DNA of 64,000 nt from Rhizomys pruinosus (GCA_009823505.1 VZQC01007984.1:1410519-1474518); one strand, 5' to 3'. Positions 1-12,300 are shown, numbered from the stretch's first letter. Numbers and translations: made by a program. Notes: generated by a model not told the origin, from the sequence alone.

Positions 1-2527
1 TTCAATGTCCTTATTCTTATCATCAAAGCTGCACGAAGACCAAGCTATAGTACTCCAGAAGATAATTGTCCTTATTAAACCACACTCTTTTGGATACTGC
101 TCCAGGTCTGTTTTCATATGTATACTTTACAAATGGAAGCAGATTGCCATCACTGTACAAAGGGTACAATGTGATTTTGGAATAAAATTAGAAAGGGCTG
201 AGAACGTCCTGTAATAATAACTTTAAATATTAAAATCAACTTCAAACCCTTTGTCTTCATCTTAGTTTGGGTACTTCAGTAGATGAAGATAATTCTTGTG
301 GGTACTATAAAGGACAGGTAAGGCAAAACAATAACTTTTTTAAGCTGGGCACTTCTTCAAACTCACTCTACATTTATAACTTTGCCACAGATACCTCAAA
401 AACTCTGAGTAAGGTTTAACCAGAACTTTGATAATGCAACTTTGGCATTTAACAGATACTGATTCCATGGAAACAATCAGTTTCCTTTGTCTGTGGACAG
501 TGGATCTCTAAAGATACTGAACTGGCATTTTTCACAGTTCCCCAGGATATTTAATGGCTGCCAGATTATAAACTTGACAGTGAAGGACCTAAAATACAAC
601 CCAACGAAACCCAAGGTTCACTTGGGACTTTGGTTCTGCCACATTCTAGCTTGCTTACTGTGCACACATGACATAATCTCAGTCTCCCAATTGCAAAGGG
701 AACACAACATTGGCACCCTTCTAAGAGTACTGTCGTAAGAATTAAAGAAATTAATTCAAATTAAGTGATTATAGTATGGCCTATGGCAATCAGTAAGTGG
801 CAGTCAGACTCTGTGTTTGTAGGACATTTGTCAAGGCAAGGTTCAGCTGTTTAGTGTATCTCACTCCTCAGTGTTAGGTTTATGTCCATGGGATCCCCAA
901 ATAAAAGGAAAACACCAGGCTTAGGCACTCTGGGAAAGTATACTGGAAAGTAGCCAGGAATGGACTCAGTGGGAAAAGAGCCAGCAGTCAAGATGGCATC
1001 TGGTCAGAGCCTTTTAAATGGCTTGGGCAGGACATCAGGTAAAAAGGAAGTGAGGTCATTGATTGACAGTTTTTGGAGGGAGTGGAAAATCTGTGTGCTC
1101 AGGAGAACCAAGCCTAACACTTAGCACTTAAAGTTTGTGTCTCTGTTTTAAATATAATTGTAACTAAAGTGCAGTACCCAAACACTTAACGTGTTTTATT
1201 TGAAAAGTCTAGGAGTTCAAATGAACAGATTGCCAAATTGTTCTGATTGTTCCTTGGTTGTCCTGAGCCCTCCAGTTGTTCTACTATGTGCCAGTGAACC
1301 CCCTTACCCCACTTTTCAGAGAATCATTTAACTTTGCTTTCTCCTGAAAAAAAAAAAAGTTTTTAAATTATCTAACAGATACTGGTAATTAGCAAGAGAG
1401 ATTTTAACTACTATATACACAAAAAATGTATTTACTATAGAGACATTTAGTGTTAATTATACCTGCAGTTTTATAGCATCAATAGTTTTTTTCTCCTGTA
1501 TTTTATTTCACATCCATGTAAATATCAGTAAAATAGCTTTTGTGATCAACTGGTTAAATGATGTAAAGCATGCTCTATTTTTTCTCCAGATTCTCTTGAG
1601 GGATGTTCAAGTGCATTCAAGTTGGGTGGGAAAGTAAATCAAGACAGCAAATATTTTGTATGTGAGCTGGTTATAGATATTGAATAATAAAAATTCTCAA
1701 AAATGTAGACTAGCTACTGGTACAATGATCTTTTAGTTTTCACCTATATTGTTCACCTATACCAAAATCAAGAAGTCTGTGGGCCACAGGCAGGATAAAC
1801 CTTTCACTGAATTAAACTGAATTCTTTTCTATAAAAAGCAGAGCTAGGAAAGTCCATTTACTTGCTGGGGTGGTGTTTACAGCTATGGTTATTCACTTAC
1901 AGCTTCCTGCCTTTAGCGCCCTCTTTGTCTCTTCTATGTAATAGCTTATCTTATTCATAAAAGTTGTTTGATAAATGTGTTTACTTGTTAGAAGTTCTTC
2001 TACAAAAAGTGACTAGTCTTGTTCTTAAAAGGTTTTCAGTGCTTTAGCTGAGTTTTCTCTAGAACACCTCCGTTTGACCTTTGTTGGGTAAGAATCAGTA
2101 CATAGTATGGGTTTATTATCATAAAATCTAGAATTGTGCTATGGTTTATGAATATATTGAATTGTCGTTGTTTTCAGATTTTGAGAAAATCGTGTCTTAG
2201 CATGAATGGTAGCAGGTAAAACTTTTCCTAAAGCTTTCCCTGGAATGTGTCATGTATAATGTTATGAAAACAGATCAACGTTCATTCACTGGTTATAAGC
2301 AAATTACCTTGCTAGTTGTTGCTCACACAAGTAATTTACTTCTCTGACTGGCACAGTGTTATTCCAGGGTACTTGTTTCATGGCCACAGCATAAACTCAG
2401 TCCATGAAATCAGATCTACAATCTCACCTTCTTTAACCTCTGATAAGTCCCAAGAGTCATGCTTCTCGGCTTTGTTCCCGTCACTGCTGACAGTCAAACA
2501 AAAACAAGACTCCCTTTGCTCTTCCAG
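1..2527 (+). other. Calcr: last intron of Calcr (3' part)
   Basis: This AT-rich, non-coding stretch runs up to the acceptor of the terminal Calcr exon. No other exon is visible in it and no full-length SINE is recognised. A CTCF-like core lies at 1914-1924. Near the 3' end a possible branch point (tgctgac, A at 2490) sits 38 nt before the exon, followed by a pyrimidine-rich tract and the AG at 2526-2527. The intron assignment is inferred from the exon alone, because the upstream exons lie outside the window. Confidence 0.75.
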
Positions 2528-2767
2528 GTTCAGGCCGCCCTGAAGCGCCAGTGGGCGCTGTTTAAGATCCAGTGGAACCAGCGCTGGGGAAGGCGCCAGA
2601 CCAACCGCGTGGTCGCTGCTTCCCGCGCTGTGGCCTTCGCCGAGCCGGGCGATCTCCCCATCTACATCTGCCACCAGGAACCAAGGAATGCTCCAGTCAA
2701 CAATCAAGGCGACGAGGGTGCTGAAATGATCCCCATGAACGTCATCCAACCAGAGTCATCCGCTTGA
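2528..2767 (+). CDS. Calcr: calcitonin receptor, terminal coding exon (C-terminal tail)
   Basis: This exon encodes 79 residues and ends in TGA at 2765-2767. It starts in phase 0 directly after a strong acceptor (pyrimidine-rich tract, cag at 2525-2527). The product is the intracellular tail of the calcitonin receptor, a class B G-protein-coupled receptor that couples mainly to Gs/cAMP and, with RAMPs, forms amylin receptors. Diagnostic stretches are [18 protein letters not shown] at the start, the block [12 protein letters not shown] in the middle, and a C-terminus ending in PESSA; from memory these match rodent and human CALCR tails closely. The seven-helix core is not in the window. Reading upstream of 2528 in the same frame is open for some codons, but that is intron. 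Nothing is broken: no frameshift or internal stop. Identity is firm; the exact transcript structure is inferred. Confidence 0.93.
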   Translation, partial: VQAALKRQWALFKIQWNQRWGRRQTNRVVAASRAVAFAEPGDLPIYICHQEPRNAPVNNQGDEGAEMIPMNVIQPESSA

Positions 2768-5060
2768 ATGTGAATCAACCCCAGCATTGTGATCCACTGA
2801 GCCTTCATTTCCTGGGGGAAGATAGACCATGCATTTAAAGTGATCCCCATCCTCCCAGGAGCTGAGCATATCATTTGTGAAGACTTGTTAAGTGAATTTG
2901 TCCATAGTGAATATGAAGAAAGTTATTCTTGGTACTATTGCTTTGGGAGACAGTCTAGGAATAGAGTCTCCCACTGCAACTTGTGAATTCCATCATTCCA
3001 TCTGGGACTGAAATGCCAATGTCAGTAGTGCAAGCAAGGTATCCAAGAAAAAAACCACTAAATTGACCTAGTTCAGATACAGGGTGCTCCTTGTTTATCT
3101 TGAGCCATTTATACCTTTGAAAAATTAAAATCACTGTCAATATTTTTAATTTTAACACTAGATTTTAAATTAGGCTATTTCTGTATTTGGCTATGAATCT
3201 GATTTTTAATTTTTTTATTTTAATCAATTCCAATCTTACATATTTTACCATCCACAAGATTTAAACCGCACAAATCACATGACCTCTGCAAGATGAAGTG
3301 GCTTTTAAACATAAAGTTGACTAAGAATGTAAGAGTTCTACATTTAGCAGGAAGATGTAATACTTTGAATGAAAAAGAAGTTTAAAATCAGTTTGCTGGA
3401 ACTGTTCCATGCTTAGCTTGCTTTTGGATAATTCACTGGTCAGGCCCCAAATGCTGTAAGGAAATGGTCTTGATGTTGAATGTGCTTTGGCCGCTGACAT
3501 TAATAAATTGGGAGGTCACTAAGAATCCACTACCAAATTTTTCACAATACTGCCAAAAATGTAATTCTTTATGGAAGAGAACACTCTTTAAAGAGAGTTT
3601 TCCACTTTCCTACACTCCAGAATTTATAAAGCAAATCACTCCAAGGTTTATAAAGCAGATTACCTCTTGCCCTTGGGTGCTATCTAGCAGTAAAAGATAA
3701 ATTTGTTTACGGCTGGTAATTAAAAGACTCCGTACAAGTCCATTAACTGCCTTTCACCCAGCTTCAAAGCTTAACAAGATCTTGGTGTTTTCCAGGAAGA
3801 TTCAGTGTAGCTAATTATAAATCAGTTTGTAGTTGACCTCTTGTTTGCTGCTATTAGCAAAAAAAAACAAGTGAAAAAAAATTAACAGCTTCAACTTTAA
3901 ACACATATTAATTCACATTAAAATAAAAACAGAGCTTCTTGTTAAAACCCAATATTATATTTCCACATCTCTCTTTACAACCCTAGCATAAAATCTTCAA
4001 AGATACATGAATGAACCAGTATCATTACTGATTTCTGAATCTTCAACAGTAATCACAGTTACCATTATTTAATTTATATGCTGAGTGAGGAGCAACATTG
4101 AAACCCCTCCAAATCTCAAGTCTCATCCATGTCATCTTTGCCACCACCTTTCAGAAGTGATTTGTTGTGAAAAGACAAGAATAAATTGATTTGTTCTGGT
4201 TACATATTTAGTGCACCCAGAGAAAATTGTATTTCCCCAAAGACTACTTATTTTGGATACTGAAGTAGCTGAAGTCTCCTTTATGAAGTATAAGGGAAGA
4301 GAGTCAAAATGAAGGTATTTTTCCAATCACAGTGTTACGTGGTAATGTTCCTAATTTTTTTTTTGTTTACAAACATCAAAACAGTGTATTTCAGGCAGCT
4401 GTAGTACAAATGTGATAAAATACTGCTGTACTATTTTAGATGTATTGCACTACTTAGCAGGGGCTGATGAAATCAAAATAGCTTATCATAGTATTGCATG
4501 CAGTACCAAAATTGTGTGACCCGCTTCTCCTATGTATATGTATAAATTAATACAGAGCATATTGAAAGACAAATATGTATATTTGTATATTTTTCTAAGG
4601 AAATATATTTTCATCTTTCATTCATCCATCTTGTCTCTACTCATTCCATGCTTTTGTCATTTGAGCCAACAGCTACCAACATCCCATCTTGTTTGTCCTG
4701 TGGGGAAGAGAAAGATCCAAAGGTATAGATTAAGCACGACTTGCATATCTAACATGATCCCTATCTTTTTTAGCACAAACACCTTCAATGTAACTTGATG
4801 ACCCAGTCCTCATACTCTTTAATAATATGAACCTACTCACAACTGTCAGTATGTTATTGCATAAATTTGGGGAATACCACAAAGAAATCAGGACAAATAA
4901 GTAAAAAATACTTTTGTTGTGTGTTGTTTTCACTATTCTGGGGCCATATTAGATCTGTCCAGCATCACCTCACATCATTAAAATTGTTATAATTACAAGC
5001 TTCTAATACAGTTTGAGATAAAGACTAAGGCTGAATAAAAGGTAACAAATGAAATATCAT
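2768..5060 (+). other. Calcr: Calcr 3' UTR and downstream flank
   Basis: This non-coding sequence follows the Calcr stop codon. Canonical AATAAA hexamers occur at 3502-3507, 3922-3927 and 5034-5039, and an ATTAAA lies near 3124. Any of them could end the transcript and the sequence alone does not choose. The stretch lacks SINEs and has ordinary intergenic composition. Confidence 0.5.
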
Positions 5061-5995
5061 TAGAATGCATAAAAAGCAATTTTTATGTTAGAAAGACTTT
5101 TAACTGTTAGAAAGATTTTTCAGATCCAAAAAGCATGAAATTGAAAAACTGAGGATTAAGTGATAACTGTGATGAGCTAATGAAGGAGACAGGAGCAATT
5201 CGTACATGCTTCACATCAAGTGATAACACAGTAAATCACTGCCTCATGAGACCTGGGAGCCTGTTCAGAAGGGATGAGCAGGGGAGGAGTGCCTCTTTCC
5301 CTGCATGCTGCAGACAACAGTAATAACAGTCATGTCCTTTAGATCTTGAAGAACAAAAATAATTTCCCATGCCATAAAATCAAATTCTTCAAGACGAAGG
5401 CTTGTATGCAGGTAGCTACCCACCTCTATTGAATCTCTACTCTTAAATGATCCAAAATAGATCATTGAGGACAAAAAGGTGCCTCCATGATTCCTGGAAG
5501 CTAGAAAGATGTGAGCAAAGACATGGTAAACATGCTCGTCGTCATGAGTCTGCGCGGCACATTTGTTCCATCCTTCATTGCTCACTCGTCCTGCAGATGT
5601 TCCATATACCACTCACTCATCCTGCAGATGTTCCATACACCTTCCATCCTGCCACAAGTCATCTATTAACACTGCTGAATTCATTTCTGCATCATTGGTA
5701 AAAATCAAAACCTTCTAAGCAAAACACTGAAACACTGATATCTTTGGGGATGAAAACCAAACTGGCACATGTCACCGGAAGTGGTAAAAGAATGTGAGTT
5801 CTCCCTCATTAGCACTCAGCGAGTTCCAGTCCTCGGAAAGTCTCAGAATAATACCTGCACAGAGTCTTAATCTAGGATTCATTTCCTAGACAATGACGGG
5901 TAGAACAATGGTCCTTCCATTGGCTATTTACAGCTCACTGCTTATCTTAGGATTTAACAGCTTAAAACTGAGATGCTTCCAAAAAAGTGGACATG
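5061..5995. other. unique flank, no gene seen
   Basis: No coding region or recognised interspersed repeat is seen. A short tandem duplication of about 31 bp lies at 5581-5641; both units contain the core cctgcagatgttccata. Open frames here are short and show no recognisable protein. Confidence 0.6.
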
Positions 5996-6205
5996 GGGCT
6001 GGAGAGACAGCTTTAAAAACACTTGCTGCCCTCACAGAAGACCTAAGTTCGGTTCCCAGAGCTCGCATCAGGGGGCTCACAATCACCTATAATTCCAGTT
6101 CCAGGGGATTCAGCTCTCTCCTCTGCCTCTGTGGCTACCAACATACATGTGGAACATATAAATATGCCCAGGCATACACTCACATAGGAAATAAAAATAA
6201 ATATT
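5996..6205 (+). mobile_element. B2/B3-like SINE
   Basis: The tRNA-derived head (ggctggagagacagc) is followed by the middle motif ccagttccaggggattc and an A-rich tail. It is diverged relative to the other B2 copies in the window, so it is an older insertion. No clear target duplication was found. Confidence 0.8.
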
Positions 6206-6281
6206 TATTTAAAATGGAGATCAAACACAATGCCTGGAGATATACTCGGAATCTCTATTTGGTTTTGGGGTGTTTGTTTTT

Positions 6282-6282
<1 letters not shown>

Positions 6283-6312
<30 letters not shown>
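6283..6312. repeat. (GT)n microsatellite
   Basis: About 15 uninterrupted GT units abut the tail side of a minus-strand B1. Confidence 0.95.
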
Positions 6313-6315
<3 letters not shown>

Positions 6316-6449
6316 AGACAGGGTCTCCCTATAGCCCCAGCTGACCTGGAACTCATTCTGTAGACCAGGCTGGCCTTGAACTCATAGAGATCCACCTGCC
6401 TCTGCCTCCTGAGTGCTAGGATTAAAGGCAAGCACCACCATGCCTGGCC
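6313..6449 (-). mobile_element. B1 SINE
   Basis: In reverse orientation the sequence shows the B1 order: gagacagggtctccct, then the gtagaccaggctggcctt core, then the ggattaaaggc segment and the B1 head (gcctggc). The length is about 137 bp, as expected for a full B1. Confidence 0.9.
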
Positions 6450-6752
6450 TATTTATTATTTTGAAAGAGAAAAACAGGTGCTATACTCCTACCTAAGGTT
6501 GATACAAAATTGGTTTTATATAATGATGAGCATGGAGCACAGTAGCATGGTAAGCAATAACTGGAAACATTAAGAAAACGAAAGATGATACATGCATGTG
6601 AGGCCAAAGAAGGCAGGAAGCCACATTTGCAGACTAAGAACTTTTTAAATTTTTTGTTCTGGACATGGAGATGGCATCTTTTAATATCTCCAAAAAGCAC
6701 CAACTGTTGAAGAAAAATGCATAATCATTGAAATTATAAGAAAGTTATATCT

Positions 6753-7000
6753 GGGGGCTGGAGTGATAGCCTAGTGGTTAAGAGCACCGACTGCTCTTGC
6801 AGAGGACCTGGGTTTGATCCCCAGCACCCACATGGTGGCTAAGAACCGTCTGTAACTCCAATTCCAGGAGAACTCCAGTTCCAGGGGAATCTGAGACCCT
6901 CTTCTGACCTCCGCAGCATTGCATGTCACGGGTGCACAAACCTTACATGCAGACAGTACATTCATACACATACAAAAATAAATTTTAAAAAATTAAAAAA
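6753..7000 (+). mobile_element. B2 SINE, long subtype, with target duplication
   Basis: This is a full-length copy starting gggggctggag and ending in an A-rich tail. It carries the internal 17-bp duplication (aactccaattccaggag followed by a near-copy) that marks the long subtype in this window. It is flanked by a perfect 15-bp target-site duplication, aagaaagttatatct, at 6738-6752 and 7001-7015. Confidence 0.95.
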
Positions 7001-7015
7001 AAGAAAGTTATATCT

Positions 7016-7656
7016 AAAAATCTTTCTCATGTTATATCTTCTTCCACTCAGACTAGCAAGTATCTTTGAAGAGTTCACATTTTTACTTTAACTTAAGCAT
7101 TGGCCAGGCAGTCTCTTATGGTCCTGATCAATGCCCATTTTCCACTTACAAAAATTCAATGCATTCTATCTAACTTTCCCAGAAATCCTTCCATTGATAC
7201 TCAAACTGGCCCATCCCTCTTCCCCTATTGACCAGCAATGCCACCTAATGTCACTGCAGTGTCTCCATTGCTGAAGAGATCTATTATCTTTTAATTGGGA
7301 AAATTTGGCTCCAAATCTCAGGCTGTTAGTGAAGTGTTGAGTAGAAATCCAATAAACCAGTTGACATGTCTTTAATTCATAAAAAAAAGTCCAGAATAAA
7401 TCAAGAACTATGTCTCAATTCAAACCAAACAGGCTACCAAAGCTAACACACGGGCCTCTCAAGCATGCACCATTCTCCTAAACATAGACTCAGCTACAAA
7501 CTCCAAAAAATATCTGCATAACAAGAAGGCTATTCTCTGTGTAGCAAGCACTTTGTTGGCCATGATTTCTACCCTTGTAATGACTTCAATGTATTATAGT
7601 TCTGCATACAATCATGGAGAAATGGATATTGTGGCCCTTAACTCATTAAGATAATG
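7016..7656. other. unique sequence, nothing recognised
   Basis: Non-coding DNA without a recognised repeat or gene. Confidence 0.5.
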
Positions 7657-7806
7657 TAAGGTACACGCCTTTAATCCTAGCACTTGGGAGGCAGAGGCAG
7701 GAGGATCGTTGTGAGTTCAAGACCAGCCTGGTCTACAGAGTGAGTTCCAGGACAGCTGGGGCTACAGGGAGACCCTGTCTCGAAAAGACCAAAAAAAAAA
7801 AAAAAA
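7657..7806 (+). mobile_element. B1 SINE
   Basis: It runs from cacgcctttaatcctagc through the gcctggtctacagag core to gagaccctgtctcg and an A-tail at 7790-7806. A few head bases are missing or diverged. Confidence 0.9.
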
Positions 7807-7879
7807 CAGAGATAAATATCATTCAACAAAGCACAGGACTCTGTAAAACAGACCAATACACATTAGTTTTTCTATTCTT

Positions 7880-7990
7880 TTTTGTTTGTTTGTTTCATTT
7901 TGTTGAGCTTTTTTGTTTGGGGGCTTTTGTTTTATTTGTTTGTTTGTTTGTTTGTTTGTTTTGTTGGTTTTTTTTTTCTTTTTGTTTTTG
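7880..7990. repeat. T/G-rich low complexity with (TTTG)n core
   Basis: A (TTTG)n core at 7934-7962 sits in a T-rich tract that abuts the tail of a minus-strand B1. It probably grew from the B1 poly(A) tail. Confidence 0.85.
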
Positions 7991-8128
7991 CTTTTGAGAT
8001 ATGGTCTCCCTACAGTACCAGTTGGCCTGGAACTCCCTATGTAGACCAGGCTGGCCTTGAACTCACAGAGATCTACCTGCCTCTGCCTCCTGAATATTGG
8101 GATTAAAGGTGTGTGTTACCACACCAGG
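7991..8128 (-). mobile_element. B1 SINE
   Basis: Reverse-oriented B1 with the core tgtagaccaggctggcctt and a diverged head near 8128. Confidence 0.88.
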
Positions 8129-8224
8129 AAGCATTTCTACTCTTATAACAACTAATCAATTCTTTATCCTCATTTTAGTAATGAGAACACTGAACTGAAT
8201 AAATGGTCTACACATCACAGTTCA

Positions 8225-8329
8225 GGGTGCATTACTTAGTTTACTTTTCCTTGAATTGCGACCAAATACCCGATAAGAAGCAACCTCAGGGAGAAGGGTC
8301 AGTATGGGATGGTAGTTTAAGAAGAGACA
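8225..8329 (+). repeat. medium-reiteration rodent repeat, left part
   Basis: The segment resembles the dispersed rodent repeat that starts with a 'gt(t/c)gctgtgataaaac' type sequence. Here it reads gaattgcgaccaaatacc followed by aagaagcaacctcaggga. It is split from its right part at 8703-8965 by a B2 and a LINE-1 3' end. I do not assert a family name. Confidence 0.5.
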
Positions 8330-8545
8330 GGGCTGGAGAGGTGCCTCAGTGGTTAAAAGCACTGGCTGCTCTTACAGAGGACCTGGGTTCACTTCCTAGC
8401 ACACACATGGTGGCTAATAACCACCTGTAACCCTAGTTCCAGGGGATGCAATACCTTCTTCTGGCCTCTGTGAGCACTGCACACATGGGTGCACTTACAT
8501 ACATGTAGGCATACATATAAAATAAAAATTAATTAAAAATTTAAA
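8330..8545 (+). mobile_element. B2/B3-like SINE
   Basis: The head ggctggagaggtgcctc, the motif ggacctgggttcac and the middle agttccaggggatgc are present. It lacks the 17-bp internal duplication. It interrupts the repeat at 8225-8965. Confidence 0.88.
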
Positions 8546-8579
8546 CAAAGCAAACAGTCTTTGACTCAATGGTTTAAAA

Positions 8580-8702
8580 ACAAACTTGGGTGGAGGATGT
8601 GTTGAGGGTGTTTGGGGAGAAATTGGAGAGGGAGGTGGGGATGAATAATATCAAAATACATCTATGAGATTCTTAAAGAATGAATAAAAATATAATTTTT
8701 TT
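8580..8702 (+). mobile_element. LINE-1 3' end fragment
   Basis: A G-rich stretch (tggagagggaggtgggg) is followed by gagattcttaaagaatgaa and an A-rich tail, as in the 3' UTR end of old rodent LINE-1 copies. It is short and 5'-truncated. Confidence 0.5.
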
Positions 8703-8965
8703 AAAGAATGGATTTAGTCCATCTTGACAAGGAAGGCTCCACTTCAGAGTCAAGAGCAGGCTGGTCACATTGTGTCTACAGTCTGGAAGCAGAGAATGGA
8801 CAGGAAATAGGGCAGATTATATAACCTCAAGACCTGCTCCCCTCCCTGGCAAGTTACCCACTTCCTCCATGAAGTCTTCACAGTGTTCTAAAACAATGCT
8901 ACTGGCTGGAAACCATGTGTACAAACACATGAGCTTATGAGGACATTTCACATTCAAGCCACAAC
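8703..8965 (+). repeat. medium-reiteration rodent repeat, right part
   Basis: It contains gcaggctggtcacattgt and cacattcaagccacaaca, typical of a dispersed rodent repeat. It continues the segment at 8225-8329 across two later insertions. The family name is not asserted. Confidence 0.5.
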
Positions 8966-9250
8966 AATGGCGTGGCTAAGATTTGATGAAATTCTTCAAC
9001 GCATGCTTTTAAATTACCATCTTTGCTGGCCCTACTACACCATCTTACCCCTCAAGGTATAACTAATATTCCTCTTTGCTTTAACTATAAAGGACACCAA
9101 AAAAAAAATCTCCTACTGATAGAAAGAACAGAGGGATTTTTTTTTTTGCCACATGTATGGTTTTGGTCCAAAATTAGTCTTAATTTGTAATCCATAAATG
9201 CATTCAAATATAAGGGGTCTCCATCTTTATATGGATTAAAAGTTTGCTTC

Positions 9251-9591
9251 TATGGCTAGGAAGATGCCTCAGTAGGTAAGAGTGCTTGCTTTATGAATAC
9301 AAGGATCTGAGTTTAGCTCCCTAGCACCAACATAAAAATCCATGCAAGACAGTGGATTGCCTGTAACCCCAATATTGATCAGAATCAGGAAGAGAGACAG
9401 GAGTGGTGGGGCTTGCTGGCCAGCCAGTCTACACAAAATAGAGTGAGATCCGAGTTCAGTGAGAAACCCTGCCTCAAGGGAATAAGCTGGAGAATGGTAA
9501 ACCATCTTTCTCTGACCTTTGTGTATGCATACATGGGCAGGTACTCCCACTGACACACATATACACACAAATAACTACCACACAAAGAGAG

Positions 9592-9635
<44 letters not shown>

Positions 9636-9640
9636 TTTTT
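9251..9640 (+). mobile_element. B4/RSINE-like SINE
   Basis: An ID-like head (ggctaggaagatgcctcag) is followed by a B1-like middle (cttgctggccagccagtct, cagtgagaaaccctgcctc) and a tail with ctgacctttgtgtatgcat. This composite structure is typical of B4/RSINE elements. The tail has grown into a CA microsatellite. Confidence 0.85.
9596..9633. repeat. (CA)n microsatellite
   Basis: About 18 CA units at the tail of the B4-like SINE. Confidence 0.95.
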
Positions 9641-11608
9641 CAAAGTTTGCTTCTGTTGTGATGCTTTCTATAGTCATAGAACTTTCATATAATGCTCAGC
9701 TGCAATATCTGGATTTGTGTGGCATTTATTTTGGGAAATAAAACATGCTTTGGGAAGCTTTCCATGATCTGTCAATGGACATATGATGCCTGCTCAAAAT
9801 TTAGGAATAAGTAAGCAGGGCTACACTTTGTGCTTTTTGAAGCAATAGTTCCACTTACTAGTTTCCAAAATTGGGAACTGGACAGATAGAATGGTGGAGA
9901 CTGATTAATGCCATTCATAACACTGTAAGAAGTGATGAAGAAAGTTATCAAGTCAAGACAAAAAGAGACTACAAGAGATGGTGTGTAGGTCCAGTCAACA
10001 TAACAAATTGGTTACTAACTAGTTCCCTCTCCAGGCCTGGAGACACTATAGACCCTGAAAAGACATACGCATTTCAATAATTATATAGCTAATAAAAAAG
10101 AGCAACTAATAGGAAAAAGGAAATACAAATGAAGAAAGATTAAAAAAAGTTTGATGAACCACTGTGCATTTGAGGAGGGAAAGAAGGGCTAGAGAAAATG
10201 GGCAGATACCAGAAGTAGTAGTAAAGAACAGAATAGAAGAAAGAACTTCAGAATGTCTTTTACTTTCCAGTACTTGGGACATGTCCTGCATCCGGAGCCT
10301 GAATCCTGCTCTTGTGTTCATAGTACAGAGCAACACAAAAGCTCCAAAGACCTAAAGAATTCAGACAAACAAATATGCACTGAGCAACCACCTTAAACAT
10401 CTGTAATGCTTCTCTTCAACATCAAACCCATGGGACTAGTGGGTTATAACCTGTGGAAGTTTCCCACTACTAATGTTTTTGCTGAGGAAGTTTCAGACTT
10501 TCCAGATTGACATTTTCCTAGAATGGCAACAGAACAAAAGACCAAGGGATTCTTCTGTGGTAACTAGGCCTTTGCCCTGTGACTCATTCCCTTTATTTTT
10601 CTTAAATTCATCAGAATTCAGAGAGTCAAGGCCTGGCTTTTAGTCATTCCACAATAGCCATTAGAGACTAATTACTCTCCAAAAGGGAGCTTTCAGTTTA
10701 AGACTACTAGGTGCCTTCCATTGAAAGCTAGCAGACAACGAAGTATACCATCTGCCAGAGTGATTGGGAAACACTAATGAAGAATCCAAAAAGCTACAGG
10801 GTATGTATTGGAGGACTTAAGTGGAGCTATTCAGAACACATGAAAAACAAGAGATCATATAAAAGAATCCAGTAGGACTATGGGCTATAAAAATCTGGTA
10901 GTGGAAGCAAAGTAATACACAAAAGCTGAAATAGATACTTTTGATCAATTATATGGATACAGATCTAAAATAAACTGATAAAAGAAAACAAATTTTAAAT
11001 CTTGGCAAGAGGAAAGGCTACAAAGGAAGTAAAGTATCAAAGAAACAGAGATGGAACCTTAATAACTAGACAATTAGAGTCCCAAAAGGACACAAGAAAG
11101 GAAAATGCAGAATTGAAAAGATTTATAAAAATATGATTAAAATCCAGAAAAAAAGGGTGGAAAGAAAAGAACCAGGGGGGTGATGCATGCACATATGGAA
11201 ATAGAACCCTGCAAATATCTGGGACCCTGCTCATATGAACCCACAGCAATGGTGCCAGCGTGCACAAGACCCATGCCAGCTCAACCAGACAAAAACCCAG
11301 CACAGAACTGTGGAACTGGGCAACAGAACCCACATTTAGGTGAAAAAATATTGGCAGCAGATTAGTGTTGTGTGAGGAAGAGCTGGTATTCTTAAAGCAA
11401 GGGACTCTGGATAAACTGACTAGAGCTCAGAACTTGCACTGAGGAACAGCTGGGGAGATTAATTTGGAACAGTAGGCCTTGACACACATGACAGAATATA
11501 TAAATTCCAGTGGTGGGGCTGTGGGAGAGTGCCAGTAGAGAAGGCGGTATAAACATGATAAGATTGACAGAGATGTTAGGTATGAAATATAAAAATATAT
11601 ATATATCA
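9641..11608. other. non-coding, A-rich towards the right end
   Basis: No supported gene. From about 10850 onward the plus strand becomes A-rich in a way that resembles decayed LINE-1, but no segment can be matched confidently. An (AT)n run of about 15 bp lies near 11596-11606. Confidence 0.45.
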
Positions 11609-11614
11609 ATAAAT

Positions 11615-12300
11615 TGTGGGAACTTCTCTTGCTACGAGCAGGTACAGTGCAGTCCTGCTAAGGGAAGGGGAGTATAGCGCCTGCCTGCAGCCACTGTAGG
11701 AAACTGACCCCTTGGCACAGAGGTCAGTTTGTTACTTTCATAACCTGACCTGAGAGATACTTTCAACTCAGGTCCTTAGCCTGGGAAAATGGGACACTTC
11801 CCATCGGGCCATGCTTTCCATCTGCCCAGAGACTGCTGGTCTCTGGACAGGAATTTCAGGCTGATGACCGATGGCCTATTTTCAGCCTATGCCCATTCAC
11901 AATTCACTTAACAGCTGGTGACCTGATAGATCTCCATCCAGCCCCACACCAGATTGCCAGGCTTGTGGTCTGATGAACTGCCATCTATCCCAGGCCTGCT
12001 TTGGCCTGTATGCCTGCAGAAATAACGGCCAGGAATTCTGTGTAAAGATGTTAATAGAGAATTCACTTTATTGCCTGCTACAACTCACTTTTATAAGCAT
12101 AATGATGTCAGCTCCCAGAGCCAATCACAGGCCCCTAGTTACATGCCATGGTATAGTGCTGCTCCACCTTGCATCATGTACCTAGGCCACTTTGCTTGCT
12201 CCCTCTTAGGGTGGGATCAGAGGAATCCCATGACTCCCACATGGTTCCCTGAGGGATGCTACCTGAGAACTGCCCCTAATTTAAACTGGATCTTCCCACA
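11615..12300 (-). mobile_element. solo LTR of an endogenous retrovirus (686 bp)
   Basis: The element begins TGTGGGAA and ends TTCCCACA, perfect terminal inverted repeats with the TG...CA ends of an LTR. It is flanked by a 6-bp target duplication, ataaat, at 11609-11614 and 12301-12306. Read on the minus strand it has a CCAAT-type motif (inverted, gattggctc), a TATA box (tataaaa) and an AATAAA about 25 bp further on, the usual U3-R order. No internal retroviral sequence is adjacent, so it arose by LTR-LTR recombination. A 6-bp duplication fits a class II (ERVK-like) element; that class call is inference. Confidence 0.88.

Noticed and set aside
2378..2749. 123-codon minus-strand open frame opposite the Calcr exon
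   Set aside because: It is the antisense shadow of the GC-rich exon; the plus-strand frame matches a known protein tail and has a proper splice acceptor.
5893..6363. 156-codon open frame
   Set aside because: It runs through a B2, a GT microsatellite and a B1; it is a chance fusion of repeat frames.
6753..6830. tRNA-like A and B box sequences in B2 heads as tRNA genes
   Set aside because: They are parts of B2 SINEs with tails and target duplications, not free tRNA genes.
9385..9677. Cysteine/valine repeat peptides on the minus strand
   Set aside because: They translate the (CA)n microsatellite.
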